Positions 1 through 7,351 of a stretch of 14,803 nt of DNA are shown one piece after another (within the stretch, counting starts at the first letter, position 1; every line of letters starts with the position of its first letter). The DNA is from Syntrophomonadaceae bacterium (GTDB lineage: Bacteria > Bacillota > Syntrophomonadia > Syntrophomonadales > Syntrophomonadaceae). The notes under the pieces are model-generated. The model was not told the origin of the DNA. It did not search any database and was given only the letters and a program-made list of their open reading frames with translations. The position numbers and the translations under genes are program-made. The stretch is from contig JAAYJY010000090.1 in the NCBI GenBank assembly GCA_012522705.1, positions 1 through 14,803 of the forward strand, in the 5' to 3' direction.

Positions 1-449
1 GTGTGGCCGGGGGTATGCAGGCAGGTCAGTTCCAAATCCCCTAGGATAATCTTTTCCCGGGCCCCGGAAAGTATCCTGTCCACAGTCACCTTTTGGTACT
101 GTATCCGGTACCAGGAAGCCGCGGTCAAGTGGGTCCGTCCATCCTGGATGGCCGGCAGTTCCAATTGATGAGCCACCACTTGGGCCTGCAGGTACTCCTG
201 CAGTTCCTTCAGCCCCCCGATATGGTCGATGTGGCCATGGGTGGCGATTATATATTTGATCGCCTGGAGGTCTACCCCGGTCTGGCCGATATTATCAATG
301 ATCCGGGCCGTGCTCCGGCCGGCGCCGGCGTCGATCAGGGCCGCCTCCCGCCCCCCGTCGACAAGATACACGCAGCAGTCATCCGAGTCCGACCACCGGT
401 CTCCGCCCACCTGGTATACTCCCGGACAGATTTCCGCTTTACGCTTCAT
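1..449 (-). CDS. MBL-fold metallo-hydrolase, N-terminal part (runs off left edge)
   Basis: This is the first 149 codons of a metallo-beta-lactamase-fold hydrolase. The translation contains THGHIDHIGG, with the metal ligands H71, H73, D75 and H76 (the HxHxDH signature), preceded by the usual beta-strand ALIDAGAG around residues 36-44. It ends at the window edge within LHTPGH, which carries the next metal-ligand histidine. The start is the ATG at 447-449; GGAGGGAGG lies about seven bases upstream, a strong ribosome binding site. The family includes glyoxalase II-like thioesterases, lactonases and other hydrolases, and the visible part does not settle the substrate. The gene is divergent from the sigma-54 activator at 602, with about 150 bp between them, so it could be a second target of that regulator, but I see no -24/-12 promoter in front of it. 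Confidence 0.88.
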   Translation of the reverse strand, partial: MKRKAEICPGVYQVGGDRWSDSDDCCVYLVDGGREAALIDAGAGRSTARIIDNIGQTGVDLQAIKYIIATHGHIDHIGGLKELQEYLQAQVVAHQLELPAIQDGRTHLTAASWYRIQYQKVTVDRILSGAREKIILGDLELTCLHTPGH

Positions 450-536
450 GCAAGCCGCCTCCCTCCTTCTGTTCTGCCCCCATTTTCGCACACTCGACCA
501 GCCGCTTCAATTTTCAGTTTCCCTCCATCCCAAAAC

Positions 537-558
537 GTAGTATGGTTGTAGTATGGTT
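537..558. repeat. 11-bp tandem direct repeat in divergent intergenic region
   Basis: GTAGTATGGTT occurs twice head to tail (537-547 and 548-558) between the MBL hydrolase and the sigma-54 activator. The period is about one helical turn. It lies 44-65 bp upstream of the activator start codon and could be an operator or a chance repeat. I see no convincing -35/-10 pair nearby. Confidence 0.5.
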
Positions 559-601
559 ATGGTACCGAATTTCTCCTGATTACAACCTAAGGAGCGCTTT
601 C

Positions 602-2701
602 ATGGCTACACATCCCAGCTACGAGATCATGGCCACCTATGAAGCCCTGATCAGCAGTCCCTATATGGCTCTGGTCATTGTCGATAAACAGGGTGTCATC
701 ACTTTGATGAACGATACCTTCCTGGAAAGCCTCGAGTTGACGCGGGAGAATGTGATCGGCCGCCATGTCCTGGAGATACTGCCGCATTCCAAGCTGCCGG
801 AGATACTGGCTACCGGGCGGGTGGACAAAGCCGATATCTGGCCTATAAGAGACAACGATACCATAGTCACCCGGATCCCTATCGTCAAAGACGGTGAGAT
901 AATTGGCGCCATCGGCCAAAGTCTAGCCCTGGATATGTCTGGCGCCAAGATATTTATGAAGAAACTGGAGGAGCACCGGAGGGAATTCGACACCTTTATC
1001 GAAGGACTGATCGAGAGCCCTTACCTGATCTATGTAATCATCAACCGGGATGGCCTCATCACTGCCATAAACCAAACCTACCTGGATATTCTGGAGATGA
1101 AGCGGGAGGATGTAATCAGCCGCCATATTCATGATATCACTCCAGATTCCTGTCTGCCCGAGATCATTCGCACCGGACGCATCGACAAAGCTGACTTCTG
1201 GCCTATCCGTGATCGTGACACTATTGTCACCCGACTCCCCATCAAACGGGATGGCAAGATCGTAGGCGCCATAGGCCAAAGCCTGTTTATGGACCGGTCT
1301 GGAGCTATGGCGCTAATGGATAAACTGCAGGAAACCGAGCAGGAATTTGCCACCATTCTGGAGGGTTTGATCGAAAGCCCTTACATGGTGTACGTAATTG
1401 TTGATAAAGACGGGTACGTAACGGCCATGAACCAGACTTACATCGATATCCTGGGTTTTTCCAAAGAACAGGTGATCGGGGCCCATATCCTTGACATATC
1501 GCCTACTTCAGAACTACCTGAGGTACTCACCACCGGCAGGGTCGATAAAGCCGATATATTCATGATCAAAGGCCGGGAAACTATAGTAACCCGGCTACCC
1601 ATCATCAAGAACGACGAGATCATTGGCGCTATTGGCAAAAGCCTGTTCCTGGACATGTCCGGGGTACGCATCCTGACCAACCGGATTCAGGAGACCGAAA
1701 AGGAACTCAGTTTATACAAAGAAGAGGTACGCAGCTTTTACCGGGCGCGGTGGCAGTTCCCCAATCTGATCGGCCAGTGCCCTGAGTTCCTGGAGGTAAA
1801 ATCCCTGGCTGAGTCTGTTTCCCAAACCAACAGCACCTTACTGATTACCGGTGAAAGCGGCACCGGCAAGGAACTCTTCGCCCAGGCCATCCATAACGCC
1901 AGCTCCCGCGGCTGTAATCCTTTCATCCGCATCAACTGCGCGGCTCTTCCTGATAACCTGCTGGAGTCGGAGTTGTTCGGCTATGAAGACGGCGCCTTTA
2001 CCGGAGCCCGCAAAGGCGGCAAACCAGGTAAATTCGAGCTGGCCAGGGGTGGAACCATATTGCTGGATGAGATCGGTGACATGCCGTTGTTGATGCAGAC
2101 CAAACTTCTTTCCGTTCTGCAGGAGAGGTTGGTGGAGCGTGTGGGCGGAACGACTCCCATCGCGGTTGACGTGAGGGTCATGGCCGCCACCAACCGCAAC
2201 CTGGAGGAAATGATACGCAACCATCAGTTCCGCCAGGATCTTTATTACCGCCTGGACGTGGTCCGGCTGGCCCTCCCTCCCCTGCGCCAACGCCGGGCTG
2301 ACATCCCGCTGCTAATCAGATATTTCGTCAATGTCCTCAACAACGACCTGAAAACCGACATTAGGGAAATCCACCCCGGCGCAGTCGGTTTGCTGCAGGA
2401 ATACGACTGGCCCGGCAATGTGCGGGAGCTGTACAATCTGCTGGAGCAGGCTATCAATCTGGCTCGGATGCGGGGAGATCAACATCTGACCACCCGCCAT
2501 TTCCCGTCCCTGGCTCATAGACCGGCCCCTCCCGAAGTAATTGCCGGCCACAATCTAAACGAGACGGTGGAGGACCTGGAAAAACGGATGATCCAGGAAG
2601 CCCTGCAGGAGAACGCCGGCAACAAGTCCCGCACCGCCAAACAACTTGGCATCCATAGTTCCGCATTATATCGTAAACTGGCCAAATATGGCCTGGATTA
2701 A
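602..2701 (+). CDS. Sigma-54-dependent Fis-family activator with three tandem PAS domains
   Basis: This 699-residue enhancer-binding protein would activate RNA polymerase carrying sigma-54. Three PAS modules occupy about residues 14-133, 134-253 and 254-373, each exactly 120 residues. The AAA+ domain follows, with Walker A GESGTGKE at 417-424, the sigma-54-contacting GAFTGA at 464-469, Walker B LLDEIGD at 487-493, FRQDLYYRL at 543-551 and WPGNVREL at 603-610. A Fis-type helix-turn-helix ends the protein (674-699). There is no response-regulator receiver domain, so the signal probably reaches the protein through the PAS modules; their ligand is unknown. The start chosen is the ATG at 602, with AAGGAG seven bases upstream; an in-frame ATG at 542 has no such site. 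The downstream thiolase carries a sigma-54 promoter and is the likely target. Function class is sure; target and ligand are inferred. Confidence 0.95.
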   Translation: MATHPSYEIMATYEALISSPYMALVIVDKQGVITLMNDTFLESLELTRENVIGRHVLEILPHSKLPEILATGRVDKADIWPIRDNDTIVTRIPIVKDGEIIGAIGQSLALDMSGAKIFMKKLEEHRREFDTFIEGLIESPYLIYVIINRDGLITAINQTYLDILEMKREDVISRHIHDITPDSCLPEIIRTGRIDKADFWPIRDRDTIVTRLPIKRDGKIVGAIGQSLFMDRSGAMALMDKLQETEQEFATILEGLIESPYMVYVIVDKDGYVTAMNQTYIDILGFSKEQVIGAHILDISPTSELPEVLTTGRVDKADIFMIKGRETIVTRLPIIKNDEIIGAIGKSLFLDMSGVRILTNRIQETEKELSLYKEEVRSFYRARWQFPNLIGQCPEFLEVKSLAESVSQTNSTLLITGESGTGKELFAQAIHNASSRGCNPFIRINCAALPDNLLESELFGYEDGAFTGARKGGKPGKFELARGGTILLDEIGDMPLLMQTKLLSVLQERLVERVGGTTPIAVDVRVMAATNRNLEEMIRNHQFRQDLYYRLDVVRLALPPLRQRRADIPLLIRYFVNVLNNDLKTDIREIHPGAVGLLQEYDWPGNVRELYNLLEQAINLARMRGDQHLTTRHFPSLAHRPAPPEVIAGHNLNETVEDLEKRMIQEALQENAGNKSRTAKQLGIHSSALYRKLAKYGLD

Positions 2702-2740
2702 AGCGTTCACCTGTTTCGGGACACCGGTTCTCCTATTTTG

Positions 2741-2775
2741 GGGCACCTACACAAGCCAGGCCTGCCCGCCTTTTT
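2741..2775 (+). terminator. Possible terminator after the sigma-54 activator gene
   Basis: GGGCACCT (2741-2748) can pair with AGG (2758-2760) and TGCCC (2763-2767), leaving a two-base bulge and a nine-base loop, followed by GCC and TTTTT (2771-2775). The stem is imperfect and the T tract starts three bases after it, so this is only a moderate call. It would separate activator transcription from the thiolase promoter. Confidence 0.4.
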
Positions 2776-2913
2776 AGCCCGACCAGGTCATTTACCTCTC
2801 CTCCAATTCTTACTAAGCGCACCTGGAACATTGGTTTCCCCTATTAGGATATATTCCTTTATAACTGCATAATACCGGCATTTTTAGGCCTATGGCAATT
2901 CCGCCTGGAACCA

Positions 2914-2930
2914 TTGGCATGATATTTGCT
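2914..2930 (+). promoter_or_regulatory. Sigma-54 (-24/-12) promoter for the thiolase
   Basis: The sequence TTGGCATGATATTTGCT matches the sigma-54 consensus YTGGCACGRNNNTTGCW at all but one defined position (T for C after TGGCA). The invariant GG (2916-2917) and GC (2928-2929) are ten bases apart, as required. Transcription would start near 2941. It lies directly downstream of a sigma-54 activator gene and about 200 bp before the thiolase start, on the same strand. The match and spacing are seen; use by this activator is inferred. Confidence 0.85.
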
Positions 2931-3129
2931 CCAGTAAAAGAAGGAAAACCCGGTGGATGTTTTCCGCTTTAATGGTTGGCCCGATAATTTAAAAACAATC
3001 GATCGCATGAGTGATAGGGGGGTGAAAAGAACCAAGCTTGCGTACTCCATTATAGTCGTACTATTACATCCACATATATTTATTTCTATTATGCCTGGGT
3101 TAGCGAGAATATTTGAGGAGGGGTTTGGA

Positions 3130-4335
3130 ATGGAATTGAATGAGGTAGTCATAGTCAGCGCTTGTCGTACCCCGATAGCAAGATTCATAGGCTCTTTAAA
3201 GGATTTCACCGGCAAGGAACTGGCCATCATCGCCGGCAAGGAAGCTGTGAAACGGGCTGGGATCGACGCTGGCATCATCGATGAGCTGGTCATGGGTCAG
3301 GTTTACCCTCATTTTCAAGGCTCTCTGCCCTCACGGCAGGTGGCCATGGCTCTAGGATTGCCCGTTTCCAGCAACGCCTGCAATATAAACCAAAATTGCG
3401 CTTCCGGCATGCGCGCTCTGGAGAGCGCCGCCGACCATATCATGCTGGGCAAAACCGACATTGCTTTGGTAATCGGCACCGAAAGCATGACCAATGCTCC
3501 TTATATGATGAACAAAGCCCGAATGGGATTCAGAATGGGACCGGGCAGTGTTGAGGATGCCATGCTTTATGACGGCCTGGTGGATATGCTGGTACCTGGA
3601 CATATGGGGTTGACTGCGGAAAATGTGGCCGCTAAATACGGTATCACCCGCCAGGAGTGTGATGTCCTGGCTCTGGGCAGCCATCAGAAGGCCACTGCCG
3701 CCAATCAAAACGGCATATTCGACCGCGAAATAGTCCCGGTCGAGATAAAAAGCAAGAAAGGTATTACCTACTATTCCAGTGATGAGCATATGATTCCCGA
3801 TGCCAACCTGGAAACCATGGCCAAGCTGCCCCCCGCTTTTAAAAAGGGCGGGGTGGTGACCGCTGCCAATGCTTCCGGTATTAATGATGCCGCCGCCGCG
3901 GTGGTGGTGATGTCCAGGAGGAAGGCCGCCGAATTGGGCGTCAAACCATTGCTTAAGATGATCAATATAGTTGCGGAAGGAGTAGCACCAGAAATCATGG
4001 GCGTCGGTCCGGCCGCAGTCATCCCCAAAGCCTTGAAACTGGCCGGCCTGAAACCAGGGGAAGTCGAATACTGGGAGATAAACGAGGCCTTTGCCGCTCA
4101 ATTCATCGGTGTTGGCCACATGCTCAAGGAAGAGCATGGCATTGTCTTGGACCCCGAGCGGATCAATCACAACGGCTCCGGTATCGGATTGGGTCACCCG
4201 GTAGGCTGCACCGCCCTGCGGATCATCGTTTCCTTATATTATGAAATGGAGCGACTGGGTTTGACTCTGGGGGGCGCATCCCTTTGTGTAGGCGGCGGTC
4301 CCGCCATGGCCTCCCTGTGGACCCGGGATATCTAG
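3130..4335 (+). CDS. Thiolase family protein (acetyl-CoA C-acyltransferase)
   Basis: This 401-residue thiolase would cleave 3-ketoacyl-CoA with CoA to acetyl-CoA and a shortened acyl-CoA, or condense acetyl-CoA in reverse. The nucleophilic cysteine is C90 in QNCASGMRAL, NEAFA is at 318-322, the histidine is H356 in LGHPVG, and the acid-base cysteine is C386 in SLCVGGGPAMA. All catalytic residues are present and the length is normal for a bacterial thiolase. The start is the ATG at 3130, with GAGGAGGGG ending six bases before it. The sigma-54 promoter upstream indicates inducible expression under the neighbouring PAS-containing activator. In an anaerobe of this kind, a role in fatty-acid beta-oxidation or in butyrate metabolism is plausible. 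Chain-length preference and preferred direction cannot be read from the sequence. Confidence 0.94.
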   Translation: MELNEVVIVSACRTPIARFIGSLKDFTGKELAIIAGKEAVKRAGIDAGIIDELVMGQVYPHFQGSLPSRQVAMALGLPVSSNACNINQNCASGMRALESAADHIMLGKTDIALVIGTESMTNAPYMMNKARMGFRMGPGSVEDAMLYDGLVDMLVPGHMGLTAENVAAKYGITRQECDVLALGSHQKATAANQNGIFDREIVPVEIKSKKGITYYSSDEHMIPDANLETMAKLPPAFKKGGVVTAANASGINDAAAAVVVMSRRKAAELGVKPLLKMINIVAEGVAPEIMGVGPAAVIPKALKLAGLKPGEVEYWEINEAFAAQFIGVGHMLKEEHGIVLDPERINHNGSGIGLGHPVGCTALRIIVSLYYEMERLGLTLGGASLCVGGGPAMASLWTRDI

Positions 4336-4363
4336 GATCTGTGTCCCCTGGTTACTTCCGGAA

Positions 4364-4413
4364 GGAATGCAGCCATTCCAATTACTGAATCCGACAAGGG
4401 ATGCTGCGATTCC
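4364..4413. repeat. Two related quasi-palindromes after the thiolase
   Basis: GGAATGCAGCCATTCC (4364-4379) is a six-base perfect inverted repeat around a four-base centre. A second 16-mer, GGGATGCTGCGATTCC (4398-4413), matches it at 13 of 16 positions in the same orientation. Both lie in the convergent spacer between the thiolase and acetate kinase genes. Function unknown. Confidence 0.5.
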
Positions 4414-4444
4414 AGGCAGTCAGTCCGAATCTAATAACCATAAC

Positions 4445-4483
4445 GAGACCCCGCTGGCAACTCCAATTTGCTAGCGGGGGCTC
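4445..4483. terminator. Bidirectional hairpin between convergent thiolase and ackA
   Basis: The arms GAG.CCCCGCT.GCAA (from 4445) and TTGC.AGCGGGG.CTC (to 4483) form a long stem broken by single mismatches. It lies in the 206-bp spacer between two convergent stop codons. Neither side has a clean T run; the minus-strand exit (CGTTATGGTTATT) is the more T-rich. A shared terminator is the natural reading. Confidence 0.6.
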
Positions 4484-4541
4484 TGTTCTGGGTATAGCTA
4501 ATGGGAGACAGGGTTGGATTGGGCCTTGCGGAAATCTTCTT

Positions 4542-5747
4542 TTAAGTTAATGTCCCTTTCGCCAACCTCAGCGTATCCCGGGCAATGACCAGTTCTTCGT
4601 CGGTTGGTATCACCAACAGCCGTACCCGCGAATCCGGGGCGGCAAAGTCGATCTTTTGCCCGCGCACCTTGTTCTTTTCCACATCCATCTTGATCCCCAG
4701 CCAATCCATATCCGCGCAGATGCTCTCCCGGATGTCATAGCCGTTCTCCCCGATACCGGCTGTGAAAACCAGGCAATCGCAGCCGTTCAGCTTAGCCAGG
4801 TAATTGCCGATATAGGCCTTGACCCGGTTGCAGAATATCTTCAAGGCCAACTGGGCCCTGGGGTTGCCGTCCCCGGCGGCGGCGATTATATCGCGCATAT
4901 CGCTGGACACCCCGGAGATCCCCAGCACGCCGGCTTTCTTGTTCAGATAATTATTGATCTGGGTTGAGTCCAGACCCCGTTTGTCCATCAGGTAATAAAC
5001 GATAGCCGGGTCCAGGTCGCCGCAGCGGGTCCCCATTACCAATCCTTCCAGGGGGGTAAAGCCCATGGAGGTATCCACCACCCGCCCATCCTTGATGGCC
5101 TCCATACTGGATCCGTTGCCCAGATGAATGGTTATTATCTTACATTCCTCATAGGGTTTGCCCAACATCTCCGCGGCCCGGTGAGCCACGAAATAATGAG
5201 AGGTACCATGGAATCCGTAGCGCCTGATTTTATATTGTTCATAGTCATCATAGGGCAGGGCGTACATATAGTTTTCCGGGCTCATAGTCTGATGGAAGGC
5301 GGTGTCGAATACGCCCACATGGGGTACTCCAGGCATCAAAGCCTGGCAGGCCTCGATGCCCATCAGGTTGGGCGGGTTATGCAGGGGAGCGATGTCAAAA
5401 CACTCCCGCACTACCTTTTTTACCTCATCGTCGATCACCACCGAATCGGCAAATTGTTCTCCCCCGTGAACCACCCGATGCCCTACCGCATCAATTTCAT
5501 CCAGACTGCGGACGCAGCCATACAGCGAATCGGTCAGGACATCCAGGACCAGTTTCATGCCCGCGGTGTGGTCAAGCCGGTCCTTTTGGATGGTCACCTT
5601 TTCCTTCCCCTGCGGTTCATGGACCAGTACCGCCCCGGGTATACCTACCCGGTCCAGCAGACCTTTGGCCAGCACCGATTCATCATCCATATTGAAAACC
5701 TGGTACTTGATGGACGAGCTGCCGGTGTTTACTACCAACACCTTCAT
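4542..5747 (-). CDS. ackA: Acetate kinase
   Basis: This cytosolic 401-residue enzyme interconverts acetyl phosphate plus ADP with acetate plus ATP, the substrate-level phosphorylation step of acetate-forming anaerobes. The family signatures are intact: VVNTGSSSIKY at 5-15 (N7), GHRVVHGG with R91, H123, D148, RYGFHGTSH with H180, the glycine-rich IHLGNGSS at 207-214, MGTRCGDLDP with R241, and E384 near the C terminus. The start is the ATG at 5745-5747, with GGAAGGGGG about eight bases upstream. An in-frame ATG 27 codons earlier would add a sequence unlike the family and has no ribosome binding site. A phosphotransacetylase gene, the usual partner, is not adjacent. The gene has its own likely promoter (TATAAT at 5837-5842) and converges on the thiolase. 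Confidence 0.97.
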   Translation of the reverse strand: MKVLVVNTGSSSIKYQVFNMDDESVLAKGLLDRVGIPGAVLVHEPQGKEKVTIQKDRLDHTAGMKLVLDVLTDSLYGCVRSLDEIDAVGHRVVHGGEQFADSVVIDDEVKKVVRECFDIAPLHNPPNLMGIEACQALMPGVPHVGVFDTAFHQTMSPENYMYALPYDDYEQYKIRRYGFHGTSHYFVAHRAAEMLGKPYEECKIITIHLGNGSSMEAIKDGRVVDTSMGFTPLEGLVMGTRCGDLDPAIVYYLMDKRGLDSTQINNYLNKKAGVLGISGVSSDMRDIIAAAGDGNPRAQLALKIFCNRVKAYIGNYLAKLNGCDCLVFTAGIGENGYDIRESICADMDWLGIKMDVEKNKVRGQKIDFAAPDSRVRLLVIPTDEELVIARDTLRLAKGTLT

Positions 5748-5836
5748 GGTGGAAACCCCCTTCCAATCGCTGCTCTGGATCGCCAACCCTATCATCTGCG
5801 GAAAACATGCCCTGGCATCTTTAATCATATTTTATC

Positions 5837-5842
5837 ATTATA
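5837..5842 (-). promoter_or_regulatory. -10 element of a probable ackA promoter
   Basis: The minus strand reads TATAAT at 5842-5837, a perfect -10 hexamer about 90 bases before the ackA start codon. No good -35 hexamer is found 16-18 bases upstream, so the promoter may be weak or activator-dependent. The prediction rests on one hexamer in an AT-rich stretch. Confidence 0.4.
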
Positions 5843-5939
5843 AAGGGCTGCCTGTCTCTGGACTGGCTGTATGGACTATAGCCCAAGAACCTGGTTTTGG
5901 CAGCTTTTCTGTACCAAGTCTGATAGCTCTGTTGATACA

Positions 5940-5990
5940 AAATGCCCGTTCAATCGACGTACCCCATGTACGCCTCTATCACGGGCATTT
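5940..5990. repeat. Nested inverted repeat upstream of ackA
   Basis: AAATGCCCGT (5940-5949) and ACGGGCATTT (5981-5990) are perfect ten-base arms. Inside them CGTAC (5958-5962) and GTACG (5968-5972) form a second stem with a five-base loop, and eight unpaired bases lie on each side between the stems. On the minus strand the outer stem is followed by TTTTGT, so it may act as a terminator behind the DUF1015 gene. It also overlaps a dispersed repeat copy. Confidence 0.7.
5960..5989 (+). repeat. Dispersed intergenic repeat, copy A
   Basis: This 30-bp stretch reads TACCCCATG-T-ACGCCTC-T-ATCA-CGGG-C-ATT. It aligns with the minus strand of 11206-11234 at 26 positions, with three mismatches and one single-base gap. 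Similarity may continue weakly to the right (CTA, then GC-rich GGCTCGGCC). It overlaps the right half of the nested hairpin. The element is not identified. Confidence 0.6.
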
Positions 5991-6083
5991 CTATCCCTTA
6001 CTAGATTCTTTGGGGCTCGGCCGGGCTGGATAAGGTCTCCTGCCCACCCTGGAATCCGCTCCTGGCACCTGATTTTTATCTAT

Positions 6084-7328
6084 CTACGAAAGCTTGTGAA
6101 TAAACAAACCGCTGCGGAGTTTGGGTTCAAACCAAGTGGATTTGGGGGGCATGATCAATCCGGCATCGGCGATATCCATAAGATCCTGCACAGTGGTTGG
6201 ATACATGGAGAAAGCCACCGCCATGCCTTCCTGAACCCGCCGTTCCAATTCCTCCAGCCCGCGTATGCCGCCCACGAAATCGATCCTATTATCGGTGCGG
6301 GGATCGGCGATACCCAGAATCGGCCCCAGGATATTATGCTGCATTATGGAAACATCCAACCGGGCCACCGGATCCCGGGAATCATAACTGCCGTCCTTGG
6401 CCTGCAACCGGTACCACTGACCATCCAGGTACATTACGAAACAGTGTTTGTCCTGCGGTCGATAAGGCCCGCTGCCCTCATAAGGCGTCACTATGAATTT
6501 CTCCCCCACCCGGCCTAAGAATTCATCCCGGTTCAGTCCATTCAAATCCTTGACCACCCGATTGTAATCCATTATATAGAGATCCTGATCGGGAAAAATG
6601 ACCGCCAGGAAACAATTATATTCCTCCTGCCCGGTATATTCGGGATTGGCTTCCCGCCGTTTCTGCCCCACCCGTACCGCCGACGCCGAACGATGATGAC
6701 CGTCAGCGATATACAGGTATTCGATCCCGGCAAATAACCCTGTTAGGCGCCCTATAACGGCATCGTCGTCGATGACCCAGATGATATGACGTATGTCATC
6801 ATCCGAGGTGAAGTCATACAGGGGTTCCCGGGCCACCCAGGCATTGATGATTTCATTGACCGCGTTTTGGGACGGATAGGTCAGAAAAATTGGGCCGGTA
6901 TTGGCATTGCAGATATCCACATGCCGGGTGCGGTCCATTTCCTTGTCAGCCCTGGTCAACTCATGTTTCTTGATCACATCGTTCAGGTAATCGTCAATCG
7001 AGGCGCAGGCTACCAGACCGGTCTGGGCCCGTTCTCCCATGATCTGCCGGTAGATACATTAGCAAGGCTTGGCCTCTTCGGTAAAAATCCCTCCCGCCAT
7101 CATCTCCCCCAGTGTCTGGCGGGCTTTTTCGTATACCCGCGGATCATATAGATCAATATTGAGGTCCAGATCGATCTCCGCCTTGTCCACATGCAGAAAC
7201 GAGCAGGGATTGTCAACCACCATCCGGCGGGCCTCCTCGCTGCTCATCACATCATAGGGCAGGGCCGCTACCCGGTCCGCCAGTTCCGGAACCGGTCGCA
7301 CCGCCCGGAAGGGTCTGATCTGTGCCAT
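6084..7328 (-). pseudogene. DUF1015 family protein interrupted by an in-frame TAA
   Basis: Read through, this is a 414-codon DUF1015 protein, the normal family length. The N-terminal piece (7059-7328, 89 residues) starts MAQIRPFRAVRPVPELADRV and contains ALPYDVMSSEEAR. The C-terminal piece (from an ATG at 7040) carries VACASIDDYL, KKHELTRADKE and the conserved IADGHHRSASA, and ends in KLS then TAG. They are in the same frame, split by one TAA at 7059-7061 after EEAKPC; the next codons give CIYRQIMGERAQTG. The start ATG has AGGAGG upstream. The rest of the frame is intact, so the lesion is recent, a sequencing error, or tolerated. An ATG overlaps the stop (TAATG) but in another frame. The family has no firmly known function. 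The gene follows the class V aminotransferase by 40 bp and is probably co-transcribed. Confidence 0.85.
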
Positions 7329-7351
7329 TGTTTTTCATCCTCCTGCTGCCC

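Larger units (their letters stand above)
2702..3129 (+). other. 428-bp intergenic region: terminator-like hairpin, sigma-54 promoter, thiolase leader
   Basis: This stretch has no convincing gene. In order it holds a terminator-like hairpin, two weak dyads that could be activator sites (TGT-N6-ACA at 2712-2723 and the GGAA/TTCC dyad at 2825-2839), the -24/-12 promoter at 2914-2930, and an AT-rich leader of about 190 bases. The thiolase reading frame is open back to a GTG at 2953 and gives a hydrophobic-looking extension. I read that as non-coding, because thiolases begin at the MELNEVV-type start and the strong ribosome binding site lies there. Confidence 0.6.
5748..6083. other. 336-bp spacer upstream of ackA: nested hairpin, repeat copy, promoter
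   Basis: No gene is supported here. The region holds the ackA promoter candidate, a nested inverted repeat (5940-5990) and one copy of a diverged intergenic repeat (5960-5989). Plus-strand open frames that cross it are antisense shadows with no ribosome binding site or recognisable domain. Confidence 0.55.

Noticed and set aside
542..601. Upstream ATG at 542 as the start of the sigma-54 activator
   Set aside because: It lies inside the tandem repeat with no ribosome binding site; the ATG at 602 has AAGGAG at good spacing.
2953..3129. N-terminal extension of the thiolase from a GTG at 2953, giving 460 residues with a hydrophobic stretch
   Set aside because: The extension lies almost at the predicted transcript start, is unlike thiolases, and the strong ribosome binding site is in front of the ATG at 3130.
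5124..6033. Long plus-strand open frames opposite ackA and its upstream region
   Set aside because: They mirror the codon pattern of the real minus-strand genes and show no domain, ribosome binding site or conserved motif.
6062..6080. CTGGCAC resembling the -24 half of a sigma-54 promoter on the plus strand
   Set aside because: The -12 position reads TTTTT with no GC dinucleotide, and no plus-strand gene follows.
7057..7061. TAATG stop-start overlap as translational coupling inside the DUF1015 gene
   Set aside because: The overlapping ATG is in a different frame from the downstream DUF1015 half.
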